DNA of 64,000 nt, taken from assembly GCA_018894105.1 (NCBI GenBank), contig CM032131.1, positions 21,061,578 through 21,125,577 of the forward strand, read 5' to 3'. Positions 1 to 11,165 of the stretch are shown one piece after another. The notes beneath the pieces are model-generated. The model was not told where the DNA came from and made no database searches. It saw nothing but the letters and a program-made list of their open reading frames with translations. Both the position numbers and the translations under genes were made by a program. The DNA comes from Jacaranda mimosifolia. Taxonomy: Eukaryota > Streptophyta > Magnoliopsida > Lamiales > Bignoniaceae. Position 1 is the first letter of the stretch. Every line of letters starts with the position of its first letter.

Positions 1-119
1 ATTTTGTTTATGCTAATATTAATTTTAAGCACCAAGTTTTAGTTCAAACTTTGTTTTACTTATTTATTTGTTTATTTGTTTTTGTTTGTTTATTTCGAGC
101 AAACGAGGATACTACAAAA

Positions 120-1990
120 ATGGCAAAAGAAGATAGATATCTGGGGGATTATTTTATCCCACAAATTCAGGGATTTCAGATAGGAATCGCTAGACCATCT
201 ATTCAGCCCAATAATTTTGAGATCAAGCCAGCTATCATTAAGATGATACAAAATTTAATACAGTTTGGGGGGTCTCCAGAAGATCCGAATGCTCATTTAG
301 CTAATTTTTTGAAAATTTGTGATACCTGCAAATATAATGGAGTTTCTAATGATGCAATTTGATTGAGGTTATTTCCATCTTCACTAAAGGACAAAGCAAA
401 GAGTTGGCTATCAACTTTGCCATCGGGATCCAATGCCACTTGGGAGGATTTAGTGCAGAGATTTTTGGCTAAGTTTTTTAGACCATCACGAATAGTCAAA
501 TTGAGGAATGAGATTACTTCATTTATCCAATTTGACTAGGAAACATTTTATGAGGCATGGGAAAGATATAAGGAGATGCTCAGAAAATGCCTTCATCATG
601 GATTGAGAAAGTGGCTTCAAGTGTAGACGTTCTACAATAGATTATCTGCACAAACAAGAGGAATATTGATGCTGCCATATGAGGTACACTTATAAGGAAA
701 AAGATTGGGTAAATATTTGAGTTATTTGAAGAGATGGCGGCATGCAGTTATCAATGGCCAACTGAGAGTTTAACTAAACCAAAGAAAGCTACTGGAATTT
801 ATGAGGTAAATGCTACTATATTTTTGACTGCACAATTAGAAGCTTTAACGAAGAAGATGGACACACTTGCAAGTATTATAATTTACCTAGTACAGCAAGT
901 TCAAGTAGTAGAGAATCAATTTATTACTTGAGATATTTGCGGGGATGTGCATTCTAGTGATTAGTGCCATCAAACTTTAGAATCAGTGCAGTTTGTTCGG
1001 AATTTCAACAGGAATCAAAATAATTCATACTCAAATACTTATAATTCTAAATGGAGACAACACCCCAATTTTTCATGGAGCAATAAGCAAGGACAAACTT
1101 CAACCCCTAAACCTCTACCACCATGCTTTTAGCAACAAGAAAAGAAACCATCTTTAGAGGAAATGTTCATGCAGTTTATGGTTAAGATAATGAATATATG
1201 GAAAAAACTGATGCAACTCTTCAGAGTCAATCAACTTCAATTAGAACATTAGAAACACAAATGGGCCAGCTAGCTAGTGCATTGAATATGAGACAGCAAG
1301 GAACTTTGCTAAGTAATACTGAGATAAATCATAAATGATAAGGTAAGGAACAATGCAATGATGTTTCTTTGAGGAATGGTAGAGAGTTGCAAGAATATCA
1401 GAAGGTCCCTCTACCTTCAGAGGAATTGAAAGAAGAATGACCAATTGAGGAGGGAAAGGATGAGATGCAGAAAATTGAAGAAGTTAATCCTATCAAACCA
1501 CTTATGTCCTTTCCTCAAAGGCTTAAGAAGCAAAAGTTGGACAAGCAATTTCAACAATTTTTGGAGGTTTTCAAGAAACTCCACACAAATATTCTATTTA
1601 CTAAAGCTTTAGAACAAAATGCCAAGTTATGCGAAATTCATGAAAGCTATTTTATCTAAGAAAAGGCATTTGAGTGAATTTGAAACAGTGGCACTCAAAA
1701 TGGAATGCAGTGCAATCATCCAAAAGAAGTTACCCCCAAAGCTCAAGGATTCTGGGAGTTTCACCATACCATGCGAAATTGGTACTAATTTTTTTGGAAT
1801 GGCACTTTCGATTTGGGGATGAGTATAAATTTAATGCCATATTCCATCTATCAATGACTTGGATAGGGAGAGATGAAGCCAACTAGTGTAACCTTACAAC
1901 TTGTGGATAGAACATTCACATATCCTAAGGAAATAATTGAAGATGTATTGGTAAAAGTTGATAAATTTATTTTTCCCGTAGGTTTTATTA
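120..1990 (+). pseudogene. gag and start of protease of the Tat/Athila-type element (decayed)
   Basis: Translation from the ATG at 120 (MAKEDRYLGDY) gives a Tat/Athila Gag: NNFEIKPAIIKMIQ, then FGGSPEDPNAHLANFLKICD, then LRLFPSSLKDKAKSWL after a stop at 361, then ETFYEAWERYKEML. Several stops and frameshifts follow (535, 626, 690). Gag resumes as EEMAACSYQWPTESL near 733-777 and a lysine-rich coiled stretch to 931. A decayed CCHC knuckle is seen near 937-970 (ICGDVHSSD-CHQ). The protease lead-in (PSYAKFMKAIL, KLPPKLKDSGSFTIPC) lies at 1620-1790 and the flap-like LQLVDRTFTYPKEIIEDVLVK at about 1889-1960. The frame is cut at 1994 by the nested insertion and resumes at 11161. It cannot make a full Gag because it carries multiple in-frame stops. 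Confidence 0.85.
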
Positions 1991-1994
1991 TGTT
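1990..1994. repeat. Target-site duplication (left copy) of the solo LTR
   Basis: ATGTT at 1990-1994 is repeated exactly at 11161-11165. The two copies flank a segment that begins TGTAATACCCC and ends GGGGGTGTGACA, as expected for a 5-bp LTR-element duplication. Confidence 0.9.
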
Positions 1995-2159
1995 TGTAAT
2001 ACCCCAGAATTTTACTTTGTATTTAATCAATTAATTTACCTTATTTTATTTTATTTATCATTTAAATTAAAAAAATGTAATGCCTTAGAATTTCTTAATT
2101 ATTTTGTCCTATGTTTACCCATAATTTTGTTAATTTTATTTATTATTTGCTATATTAGT

Positions 2160-2190
2160 TAAAAGATGATATATATATATATATATATGA
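2160..2190. repeat. AT microsatellite in the solo LTR
   Basis: A run of TA dinucleotides near 2167-2187, followed by AAATA-type repeats. It is low complexity with no coding signal. Confidence 0.8.
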
Positions 2191-3484
2191 TATTTAAATT
2201 TTAAAATAAATAAATAAATAAGTTATAATTTTATTTGAGACCTTAGGAATTAATAATAAAGATGTCATTTATTATAAGATTATCCTATTCCTAGGAATCA
2301 ATAATTAGAGTTTCAGTTGAAGTAATCACTTATCCTATACAAGCTATTAGACCTATACCCTAAAACCCTAGTCATTTTAATCGACAACAACCAACAAAAA
2401 CAAAAGGAAAAGAAAAAAGGCAGAAGAAAGAAAAGAAAAAAAAAGGAAAAAGAAAAACGGAAGAAAAAAAGAAGGGGTGGTAGCCGCACAACTTACTTAG
2501 AATAAATCAAAAATCTCTTGACTGGACAAGGAATTCGGTTATTACTATTCCATGGATGAGGAAATTGGTTACTGTCTCGTTACAAAAAGAAAAGAAAAGG
2601 CTGATTAGTGATTCATGATTAGTTGAGGAAAAATTGTTAGATGATAAATCCTAAATTGCATGCTAGCATTCGGTTTGAGTTTTGTTTTTTTATTTCTGCA
2701 TAAGAAATTGCCTATAGCCACAATTGTTGACTGATTTGCAATTGGAGAATGTCAATTTTGAATGGAAATTAATTTGCCCATAGCCACAATTGTTGACTGA
2801 TTTGTAATTAGAGAATGTCAATTTTGAATGGGAATTAATTTGGTAACCAATAACCATGAGTGCCGTCGGGTTGTACAGGGGAAGATTTTAATTGGGAAAA
2901 CAATATGCATGCAGTTGTCTCACGTAAGGACCAATGAATGGTGTTGTTTCCGCTAACTTTGTGCTTGTGTGCCTAGGAAATAGCTTAACCAACACTTTAT
3001 TCAATTGCTTAAAAAAAAAAAAAAGGGAAGAAAGGGGTGTTAATCTTTCGGTTGTTAACTGTTGGGAATAATTGATTGTTTATAAACTGATCTTAGTATA
3101 TTGTAGATACCTTATGTTTTTTTATATGTAAATGATCAATTCATAATCAATACTTCCTTGTATAATATGTAGAAACTTAATTAATTCTATTTAGTATTGG
3201 ATAACAAGTATCTAATTATTAAGTGTAAAAGTACAGTTGGATATTCAGTATTACTAAAATGTTGAATCCTTAATACCGATCACTTGTTTATCAAATTCCA
3301 ATTTCAGAAAAATTCCGTATATCCTGAATTCTGGTCTTATTTGAATAAATTAAGTAGGATTCATATAAAGCTTAGGAAGTTTGTTGGAGAAAGAGCATAG
3401 TAATACCAGAAAACAGAGGAAGCAGGTAGAGCAGGAAATTTATAGCTGAAATATAAGAACAAAAATACTTTAAGAAACACTGAA

Positions 3485-3494
3485 CTTTTTATTC
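3485..3494. repeat. Ten-bp target duplication of the MULE (left copy)
   Basis: CTTTTTATTC is present at 3485-3494 and again at 5200-5209. The uninterrupted LTR at 9469-9798 carries it only once. A 9-10 bp duplication is characteristic of Mutator-like elements. Confidence 0.93.
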
Positions 3495-3839
3495 GGGTAA
3501 ATTCCACAGCGCCCCCTGTGATATTCGCAATTAGTTCATAACCTCCTGTGAAATAAAAATTAGCAAATAAACCCCTGTGTTTTCGAAGATCATGCAATGA
3601 GCACCCCTGGGGAGGAAGGTGTCATTCACGCGTTGGTGTGCGCGATTTGGCATGTAATTTTATGTGTAAAAAGACGATCATGCCCCTCACTTATTAGCCG
3701 TTAGATTTTTTTTAAAGAAATCAACGGTCTAAATTAAATCATATAATATCTTTAAAAAAAAGAAATAAGTAATATATTATTATTATATATATAATATAAT
3801 AGATATATTTATAATATATATATATAATAAATGTAAATC

Positions 3840-4250
3840 CCACCCCACCCCACCCTACCCCAACCCACCGGTTGCCGGCAGCTGGCAGCCGATGGCCATG
3901 GCTGACGGCAGATTCCGGTAGCCAGCCCCGACAACTCGCCAGTCGGTTGCCGGCGACCTAAAAAAAAAAAAAGGAAGAAGAAAAAGAAAGATGGCGACCG
4001 ACAGCCGCCATCGGCCAATGGCTAGGTCTGGCCATTATGCACAGCAGCCATGGCTGCCTATCAGCTTTGGGGAAGACGGGGGGTGGGGGTGGCCATGGCT
4101 GCAAGCATTTCGGCAGCTAGCCGACTGCCGGCAGCCCAAGAAAAAAAAAAAAAAAGGAAGAAGAAGAAGAAAGATGGCGACTGATGGCAGCCATGGCTGC
4201 TTGTCGGCTTTGGGGAAGACGGGGCGGGGGGGGGGGTTGGGGGGTGATGA
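3840..4250. other. GC-rich block with duplicated segments inside the MULE
   Basis: A CCACCCCA-type run at 3840-3870 is followed by CCGGC/CAGCC-rich DNA. A ~110-bp unit (GATGGCGAC near 3990 up to GGGGAAGACGGGG near 4080) recurs in altered form at 4173-4225, each preceded by a poly-A/GAAGAAG stretch. Open frames exist (for example 3991-4314) but their composition is driven by the repeats and no family is recognised. Confidence 0.6.
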
Positions 4251-4430
4251 TAATATATATATAGATATATATGTTATATATAATATATTATATATGACAT
4301 ATATTAATATATAGTCATATACAATATATATGTTAAATATAATTATATATATATATATATGCATATATATACATGTTATGATAAATTTATATATATGTAT
4401 ATTATATGTATATAAGTATAAATAAAAATT

Positions 4431-4774
4431 ATATTTTATATTTTTACATATAATAAATATTACTTAATTTGAAATGAAGAAAAAAAATTATATATATTAT
4501 ATGTATAAATAAAAAATATATATGTTTATATTTATAGATGTACATATATTTTATATGTAACTATAAATAAAAAATATATTATTTAATTTTTATAAATATT
4601 ATATATTTTATATTTTTACAAATAATAAATATTACTTAATTTGAAATGAAGAAAAAAATTATATATATTATATGTATAAATAAAAAACATATATCTTTAT
4701 ATTTATAGATGTACATATATTTTATATGTAACTATAAATAAAAAATATATTATTTATTTTTTATAAATATCATG
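4431..4774. repeat. Tandem duplication, period about 172 bp
   Basis: The block beginning ATATTTTATATTTTTACA at 4431 recurs at 4603 with few changes, including the distinctive ACTTAATTTGAAATGAAG. There are two copies inside the MULE. Confidence 0.85.
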
Positions 4775-5428
4775 TATTATTTAATTTTAAAAGAATTAAA
4801 GAAAATTTATATATGGATATATGTGACATGTATAAATAAATAATATATAATATCTTTATAGATAAATTTATACATGTACATATATTATATAAGTGTAAAA
4901 ACTATATTATATACTTTTTCAAAATTATTAATAGACTTATATATGTATACATATTATATATAAGTATAAATACAAACATATACCTTTTTTAAATTAATTT
5001 GAAATGTATACAAAAATAATTTTATTTAAGGGTAATTTTGTCTTTTTACTATTCAGTGAGCATCAAACAACAATGAGAATGCTGCTGGGTTAGGTGAGCA
5101 ACTTTCAATTAAATACAGGGATTTATTTGCCAATTTCTATTTCACAGGGGGTTATGAACCAATTGCGATTATCACAGGGGGCCGCTGTGCAATTTACCCC
5201 TTTTTATTCATCAAATTATGGCATACAACTGATAGCTTAGTTAGCCTTTAAATAGGCTTTACAAAGAAACAAAATGAACTAAAAAATAGCAGAGAATATT
5301 GGCACTAACATAATATGAGAAAATCAAAATAACAGAAAAGAGAGATTTAAGGTGCTGAAAAATATCTTGCCCATTGACTAAGTCTAAGAGTTGAAATACA
5401 CACGTCAAGTTTGAATCATTTTCCAACA

Positions 5429-5440
5429 CTTTCCCTTGAT
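5429..5440 (-). other. Copia polypurine tract
   Basis: Read on the minus strand the sequence adjoining the 3' LTR is ATCAAGGGAAAG. A purine run ending exactly at the LTR boundary is the expected plus-strand primer site. No hairpin of the kind seen beside the gypsy PPTs is found here. Confidence 0.8.
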
Positions 5441-5671
5441 TCAAAGTTGCAAACACCAAGTTGAAGTCTGAAATAAACATGCTTGTTTCAAGGAAGAGAT
5501 TTTGTTAGAATATTAGCCACTTGTTCGTTGGTATTGCAATACTTCAAAATGATTGATTTATCAGACACAAGATCTCGAATAAAATGAATTCGAATATCAA
5601 TATGTTTCGTTCTCCTATGGTGAATCGGATTCTTAGCCATTGAGATTGCCACTTTATTTTCACAACAAATT

Positions 5672-6188
5672 TCAGTTGCCTCTCTCTATTTTATGGCTAA
5701 TCTTTGCAAGAACTCGCCTTAACCATACTGCTTGACATGCCGACAAAGTTGCTGCTACATATTCCGCTTCAGTTGAAGATAAGGTTGTTGTTGTTTGCTT
5801 CTTTGAACTCCAGCAAATAGCACTAGATCCAAGATTAAAGACATAATCCGAAGTACTCCTCATATCCTAAACATCCAGCCCAATCGCTGTCCGTGTAACC
5901 AGACAATTTAAACTCTGAAACACGTCCATACTATAGCCCAAAATCAACAGTTCCAGCAACATATCTCAACACTCTTTTTGCAGCTCCAAAGTGATGTTTT
6001 GAAGGACAATGCATAAATCTAGAAATGACTCCAACTGAATAAGCAATATTAGGCCATGTATGAGTTAAACAAATTAAACCTCCAACCAAACTTCTGAGAT
6101 GACTTGCATTTGCACATTCAGCACCATCATCAGCCTGCAATTTCTCATTTAAATTCATAGGAGTTGCTGCAAATTTACAATTCAACAT
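5672..6188 (-). pseudogene. Copia RNase H region of pol (frameshifted)
   Basis: The segment 6188-5931 encodes the RT-RNase H connection (ATPMNLNEKL, LRSLVGGLICLTHTWPNIAY, SRFMHCPSKHHFGAAKRVLRY). The segment 5863-5672 encodes the RNase H end, with the hallmark SSKKQTTTTLSSTEAEY. The catalytic-type Glu of TEAEY is kept. A frameshift lies between the two parts (5864-5930). Usual TSGYVF and GSGAISW motifs are altered to TSDYVF and GSSAICW, consistent with decay. Confidence 0.88.
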
Positions 6189-6189
6189 G

Positions 6190-7262
6190 TTAAACCTTTT
6201 AAGTAAATCAATAGCATATTTCCTTTGTGATACAAAGATCCCATCTTAAGCTTGTTTCACTTCCAACCCCAAAAAATAATGCAGCATACCTAAATCTGAC
6301 ATTTCAAACTTTTCCTTCATACAAACTTTGAATTTATTAATGAAGGAAGAAGAGGAACCCACATAAATCATATCATCTACATAAAGACAAACTATGAGAA
6401 GATCATTCATACCTTGTCTCTTCAAATAAAGATTTGGCTCATTCTTACTTCTTTCAAAGTCATTATCAAGGAAATAAGAGTCTATTTTGATGTACTATGC
6501 ACGTGGAGCTTGCTTTAATACATAAAGCGCTTTTCGCATCTTGTATATTTTCCCTGCCTTTCCCTCAACTTCAAATCCTTTAGGTTGAGTAACAAATACC
6601 TCATCTTGCAATTCCCTATTTAAAAATGCGGATTTAACATCAAATTGATGCACTTGCCATTGCACTTGTGCAGCCAATGCTAGGATGATTCTCACTGTTT
6701 CAAACCGAGCAACTGGAGAGAATGTTTCTTCAAAGTCAATACCTTGCTGTTGTGAATACCCCTTTGCCACGTGTCTTGCTTTGTGCCTTTGTACACTCCC
6801 ATTGGCATGAAACTTTGTCTTAAATACCAATTTAAGACCAATTGCATGTTTTCCTTTTGGTAAGTCTACTAACTCCCATTTCTTATTCCTGTCAATTACT
6901 GCAAGTTCTTCCTTAATTGCATTTCGCCACATCTCCTCTTTGATTGCTTCTTCAAAGCTGGTTGGCTTAGCTACAACTAAGGCATATGTGGAATCATAGA
7001 TCTCCTTTAGAGACCTGTACTTCCTTAGTGGAGTATCATTAGAAGAATCAGCAGAACATGATGATGTTCTGCTACCCGATAGTGAGTGTATGGAGCTGCC
7101 AAAATTTGGTGTTGATGGAGTAGAAGTTGTAAGAGTTGCACCTTCTTTTAAGTTTGGCAAATCCTCATTTTCTAGTGGTATTGTAGCAGCTGAAGTGCCT
7201 CTTGATTTGCCCCAATTCCATCTTGGATCTTCATCAAACTCCACATTTCTGCTTATGATCAC
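6190..7262 (-). pseudogene. Copia reverse transcriptase region of pol
   Basis: On the minus strand, 7262-6495 is open for 255 codons. It covers the integrase-RT linker (serine/threonine rich) and the RT start with NKKWELVDLPKG, VFKTKFHANGSVQRHKAR, FEETFSPVARFETVR and the motif-A block FDVKSAFLN, whose Asp is kept (the usual Gly after FLN is Arg). After a stop near 6490 the frame continues with LYVDDMIYVG at about 6375-6400, so the YVDD active site is intact. KYAIDLLKRFNML follows near 6190-6230. RT would be the best preserved domain, but the stop would truncate it. Confidence 0.9.
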
Positions 7263-7287
7263 TTTGCCACTTATAGGGTTATATAAC

Positions 7288-9171
7288 TTATATGCTTTGG
7301 ATTATAATGAATAACCAACAAGATACATTTTCAGACTTTCCATCTAATTTTTGTCGATTTTGTGAGTCAATCAAAGCATAGGATATATAACCAAAAACTT
7401 TCAAGTGGCTTACTTGAGGCTTCATACTTGTCCAAGCTTCATAAAGGGTCTGATTTGGAACAGATTTTATGGGTGAAATATTGAGCAAATAGATTGCCGT
7501 TGTGACTGCTTTTGCCCAGAATTCATTTGGCAATCCCTTTGCTTACAATAGACTTCTAGCCATTTCTACAACCGTTCGATTCTTCCGTTTAGCCACACCG
7601 TTTTGCTCCGGTGTATATGGAGTTGTCAAATCCCCACGAATGCCATATTCCTCACAAAAAAACACTGAATTCATTAGATAAAACTCACCACCCCTATCCG
7701 TGCGAAGAGCCTTTATGCATCCACCATTTTGCTTCTCAACAAGTGCTTTGAACCTCAAAAAGTTCTCAAAAGTTTCTGATTTATACTTCATGAAATACAC
7801 CCAGCTCATGCGACTAAAATCATCAGTAAATAACAAAAAATATTTACTGCCACCAAGAGATTTTGTATTCATAGGCCCACACAAGTTTGCGTGTACTAAT
7901 TCAAGACGACACTTAGCCCTCCAAGACTTTCCTATAGGAAATGATTTTCTATTTTGTTTCCGATAAATGCACCCTTCACACACTTCCATAGAATCAATTT
8001 TAGGCAGCCCACTAACCATTTCTTTTTCACTCAACAATTTCAGCCCCTTGACATTCAAATGCCCATACCTCAAATGCCATGACTTAGACTCATTTCTAGC
8101 AACATGAGCATGACTTTCCATAGTACCAATTTCTAATGGGAACATCCTATTTGCTGTCATTTTAATCTTCACTATAGTTTGTCCTGATTCTTTATCTCTA
8201 ACAACACAAGAAGAATCATCAAATAACACCAAGTACCCACTAGTTATTAATTGCCTAACACTCAATAAATCACGAGACAAACTAGGAACAAAGACCACAT
8301 CATGGAGAAGCTTGACATTACCGGTGTTTGTAGTAACAGCAATTGTGCCTTTGCCTTCAGCTTGTAGTGGCTTATTGTCTCCAAGCCTCACTCTTGTCTT
8401 TTGAGACTTATCAAGCTCTTTGAAAACTGATTTCATGCCTGTCATATGAGTTGAACAACTGCTGTCCAAATTCCAAACTTCATCACCACTTGATTCACAA
8501 TGCTTAGCTTTATAAGCTATGAACAACTCCTCTTTTGCTTTCTCTTCTATAGCATAGCTTGCTTGCTTTTCTCTTTTCCAGCAATCAGCCTTCACATGCC
8601 CGAATTTCTTACAATAGTGGTATTGAATATCACTACTGTTGTGGCTTCTTTGATCACTTGAGGATTGCCTATGATCAGCTTGCCCATTTCTGCCATTGCT
8701 TCTATCTCTACCACAGCCTCTACCGCGATATCCATCTCTGTTTGTTGCTTTTGCATCACCTTTCACTTTAAATGCCTTCTCTTCACTCTTGTCAAGTGAT
8801 CTATTCAATCTAGCTTCATGTGCTTGCAAAGAACCCATTAGTTCATCAAAAGAAAATACAGAAAGGTCCTTAGACTCCTCAATGGCAGCAACTACATGAT
8901 CAAATTTAGGAGTCAAACTCCTTAACACTTTTTCAACAACAGTTTGATCATGGAGTTCCTCACCATAAGATCTCATTTGACTAACAACTTCTATCACCCT
9001 AGACAAGAATTCTTGCATAAATTCATTGTTTTTCCTGAACGATGTTTCAAAAATACGGCGTAATGATTGAAGTGTTATCGTAATTACCCTTTTTGAGCCT
9101 TGAAATTCCTTCTTCAATTTCTCCCATGCTTTCTTTGCTGTAGTAGCTGTTGAAATTCTTGAAAAGATCAT
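7288..9171 (-). pseudogene. Copia Gag C-terminus, protease and integrase
   Basis: An open frame of 542 codons (9171-7543) covers the Gag UBN2-like region, a zinc knuckle (YHYCKKFGH-VKADC, first Cys replaced by Tyr), the protease site WNLDSSCSTHMTG (usual LDSG now LDSS), the integrase HHCC finger (WHLRYGHL then CEGC) and the integrase core. Two of the three core catalytic residues look lost: HANLCGPM replaces the usual HxDLCGP (Asp to Asn), and NGVAKRKNR replaces GVAERKNR (Glu to Lys). The middle Asp of RTDRGGEF is kept. The frame breaks near 7540 and continues as NEFWAKAV at 7533-7288. The frame is thus long but catalytically dead. Confidence 0.92.
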
Positions 9172-9398
9172 GTCATGAGTAGCTTACTGGATGAAGAACA
9201 ATGCCTTTGAGTCCTTATTCCTATTTCCCTCAACCTGTTCTCTTCATCTTGGTCAGTATACCCATTCTCTACAAGGTCCCAAAGGTCTTGAGACTTGAAC
9301 AACGTCATCATCTTGATGCTCCAAAATTCATAGGAGTCACTTTTGAAGATAGGAATGAGGGGCTGGCTAACATTCACACTACTCCCATTTGCAGCCAT
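9168..9398 (-). pseudogene. Copia Gag N-terminus
   Basis: Starts MAANGSSVNVSQPLIPIF, followed by FKSDSYEFWSIKMMTLFKSQ and DLWDLVENGY, the N-terminal Gag block of many plant copia elements. It is out of frame with the following 542-codon segment by a shift near 9170. The start lies about 55 bp downstream (in element sense) of the PBS, a normal leader length. Confidence 0.88.
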
Positions 9399-9448
9399 GT
9401 AATCTTCTCACAGAACTTCTATCGAACACCTGGTGGGCAGTTGCAAAA

Positions 9449-9464
9449 CCTGGCTCTAATACCA
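9449..9464 (-). other. Copia primer-binding site (initiator tRNA-Met type)
   Basis: On the minus strand TGGTATTAGAGCCAGG lies 4 nt inside the 5' LTR. It matches the TGGTATCAGAGC complement of the plant initiator tRNA-Met 3' end with one change. Confidence 0.88.
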
Positions 9465-9468
9465 AATT

Positions 9469-9798
9469 TGTTGGAGAAAGAGCACAGCAATACCAGAAAA
9501 CAGAGGAAGCAAGTAGAGCAAAAAATTTATAGCTAAAATATAAGAACAAAAATGCTTTAAGAAACACTGCACTTTTTATTCATCAAATTATGGCATACAA
9601 CTGATAGCTTAGTTAGCCTTTAAATAGGCTTTACGAAGAAACAAAATGAACTAAAAAATAGCAAACAATATTGGTACTAACATAATTTGAGAAAATCAAA
9701 ATAACATAAAAGAGATTTAAGGTGCTGAAAAATATCTTGCCCATTGACTAAGTCTAAGAGTTGAAATACACGTGTCAAATTTGAATCATTTTCTAACA
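9469..9798 (-). repeat. Copia 5' LTR (element orientation)
   Basis: 330 bp with TG/CA ends, matching the interrupted LTR at 3382-5428. A TATA-like CCTATTTAAAGG on the minus strand lies near 9617-9629. Confidence 0.93.
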
Positions 9799-9949
9799 AA
9801 GATACACTCTAGTAAAATACCAATCTTTTGACTAGTTTGACTGATCTTGATTTAAGTTAAATGTTTGTTCTTTTGGGTAATATGGGTTGGTCCTTGAGTA
9901 TGAATGATTTATTGAGGAGCTCTAAATTTCTTATCATGGAGTTGATAGT

Positions 9950-9977
9950 TAGAGAGAGAGAGAGAGGGGGGGGGGAA
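9950..9977. repeat. GA microsatellite followed by a G run
   Basis: AG dinucleotides followed by about ten G, in the right-hand part of the solo LTR. Confidence 0.85.
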
Positions 9978-11160
9978 GAAAGGAAATAGAAATTTTATGG
10001 AGTAGATACTAATTAAGTTAAATATTGCAATTGCTTCAACAGGTGATTAAATACTTGACAGAATAGATTTGAAGCTTAATTGGATGGACAAGTACGGTGA
10101 GTGCCTAAACTTATAACTAATATATAATATTACTTTTCAAAACCAGAAGGATATATGTATAGTAACACATGCTATGAAACTTCTTTCAATATACACTACA
10201 CTATATATTTATTCCACTGGGCACAAAAAGAAATATTTTTTTCTTGTTTTATTTCTGGATAAAAGAAAACCTATATTCATGACTTTTTTTTTGTTATGCT
10301 TATGGACTAGCAAATTAAACTCGATGATCAACTGAATTACTGAATTTACTATTACTGCTACTGTTACTGTTAGTTAAATCCAACTTGATCTGGGTGCGCG
10401 AGGGACTTCACTGGGCAGCGGGCTAGCCGGTTGAACCCCAAGTCCCTATGGCGTAATCCCCCAGCGCACAACAGAAGTTGTTTGTGGTTGAGGTAGGTCG
10501 TAGGAATTCCCGAGAACGCTCGAGCACTGTTTTGGTAAGGTCACATCTTGCCTTGAGCAATAAGGGACTGTTATCATAAGGTTGATTGGCTACAACAAAT
10601 ACTATCTGATCATCGCATCTAAGTTGTTAGTCTAGGATACTATTTATTAAAATTCTTGACTTGTTACTACTTGACTGTTTGATATTTCCACTTATGTTTT
10701 TCTCAAATATTTTCACTATACAATCTCTCGAATGTTTTCACTATATAAATAAATCATGTTAAATTCATGAACTCACAATGGACACACTTGGCATTCACTG
10801 AGTCTTTTACTCACACTTTTTTCTTTTCTTTAACTTCTTTCTGGCAGACTTATATCCTAGCCCTTGTGAAGAAGTGGATCCTGCATATGATAAGAATCAA
10901 GATTGAAGTCGTAGATTAAATTTTGTAGTAGACTACTGTATTTTCCTAAACCTATTATTTCTATTTTATTTATTGTGGATTCTAGTTGTTTTAGTTGATG
11001 TTAGGTAATGGTACTTGAGTTTTTGTGTTATTAGACTAGTGTTGGATTTATTATAGTTCTTGTCTAACTTTGTGATTTTGGATTATTAATATCATATATT
11101 TGAGATTTAGTTTTACACCTCAAGACTAGACTGTATGGTTCGATTTTTGGGGGTGTGACA

Positions 11161-11165
11161 ATGTT
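11161..11165. repeat. Target-site duplication (right copy) of the solo LTR
   Basis: ATGTT, identical to 1990-1994. Confidence 0.9.

Larger units (their letters stand above)
3495..5199. mobile_element. Non-autonomous Mutator-like element (MULE) inside the copia LTR
   Basis: The first and last ~95 bp are inverted repeats. The left end starts GGGTAAATTCCACAGCG, and the right end read on the minus strand starts GGGTAAATTGCACAGCGG, with matching subterminal blocks (CTGTGATA..CGCAATT, TTCATAACC). The 10-bp duplication CTTTTTATTC flanks it. No transposase frame is found. Inside are a GC-rich block (3840-4250) and a very AT-rich tract (4250-5020) holding a ~172-bp tandem duplication. Known: MULEs have long TIRs and 8-11 bp TSDs, and non-autonomous copies often carry foreign fragments. 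Whether the GC-rich block is captured genic DNA is not established. Confidence 0.88.
3382..5428 (-). repeat. Copia 3' LTR (element orientation), split by a MULE
   Basis: Segments 3382-3494 and 5210-5428 together match the LTR at 9469-9798 from end to end. The interruption (3495-5199 plus one copy of the 10-bp duplication) is a MULE. Confidence 0.92.
3382..9798 (-). mobile_element. Ty1/copia retrotransposon (minus strand) with both LTRs, interrupted by a MULE
   Basis: The two LTRs begin TGTTGGAGAAAG and end TTTTC(C/T)AACA (3382-5428 and 9469-9798). Without the inserted MULE they are about 332 and 330 bp. On the minus strand the order is 5' LTR, PBS, gag, protease, integrase, RT, RNase H, PPT, 3' LTR, the standard copia order with integrase before RT. 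Flanking pentamers are AAGTT (3377-3381) and AAGAT (9799-9803), a TSD with one mismatch. The gag-pol frame is broken by at least two frameshifts and several stops, so the copy is inactive. It inserted into the solo LTR at 1995-11160. Confidence 0.93.
1995..11160 (+). mobile_element. Large solo LTR of a Ty3/gypsy (Tekay/Del-like) element, itself interrupted by copia
   Basis: It starts TGTAATACCCCAG and ends TTTTTGGGGGTGTGACA, with the same 5-bp ATGTT on both sides. Without the copia insertion (3382-9798) it is about 2.75 kb. No PBS, coding region or second LTR is found inside the remaining sequence, so it is best read as a solo LTR left by LTR-LTR recombination. Its 3' part holds a CACTGAGTC motif near 10797 and a GAAGTGGATCC motif near 10871. 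Related motifs occur in the other large LTRs of this window (41262-41240 minus, 54936 plus). The Tekay/Del assignment is inference from the TGTAACACCCC-type ends. Confidence 0.8.

Noticed and set aside
3991..4314. 107-codon open frame in the MULE
   Set aside because: It runs over a duplicated GC-rich unit, a poly-Lys/Arg stretch from poly-A and AT repeats, and matches no family I recognise.
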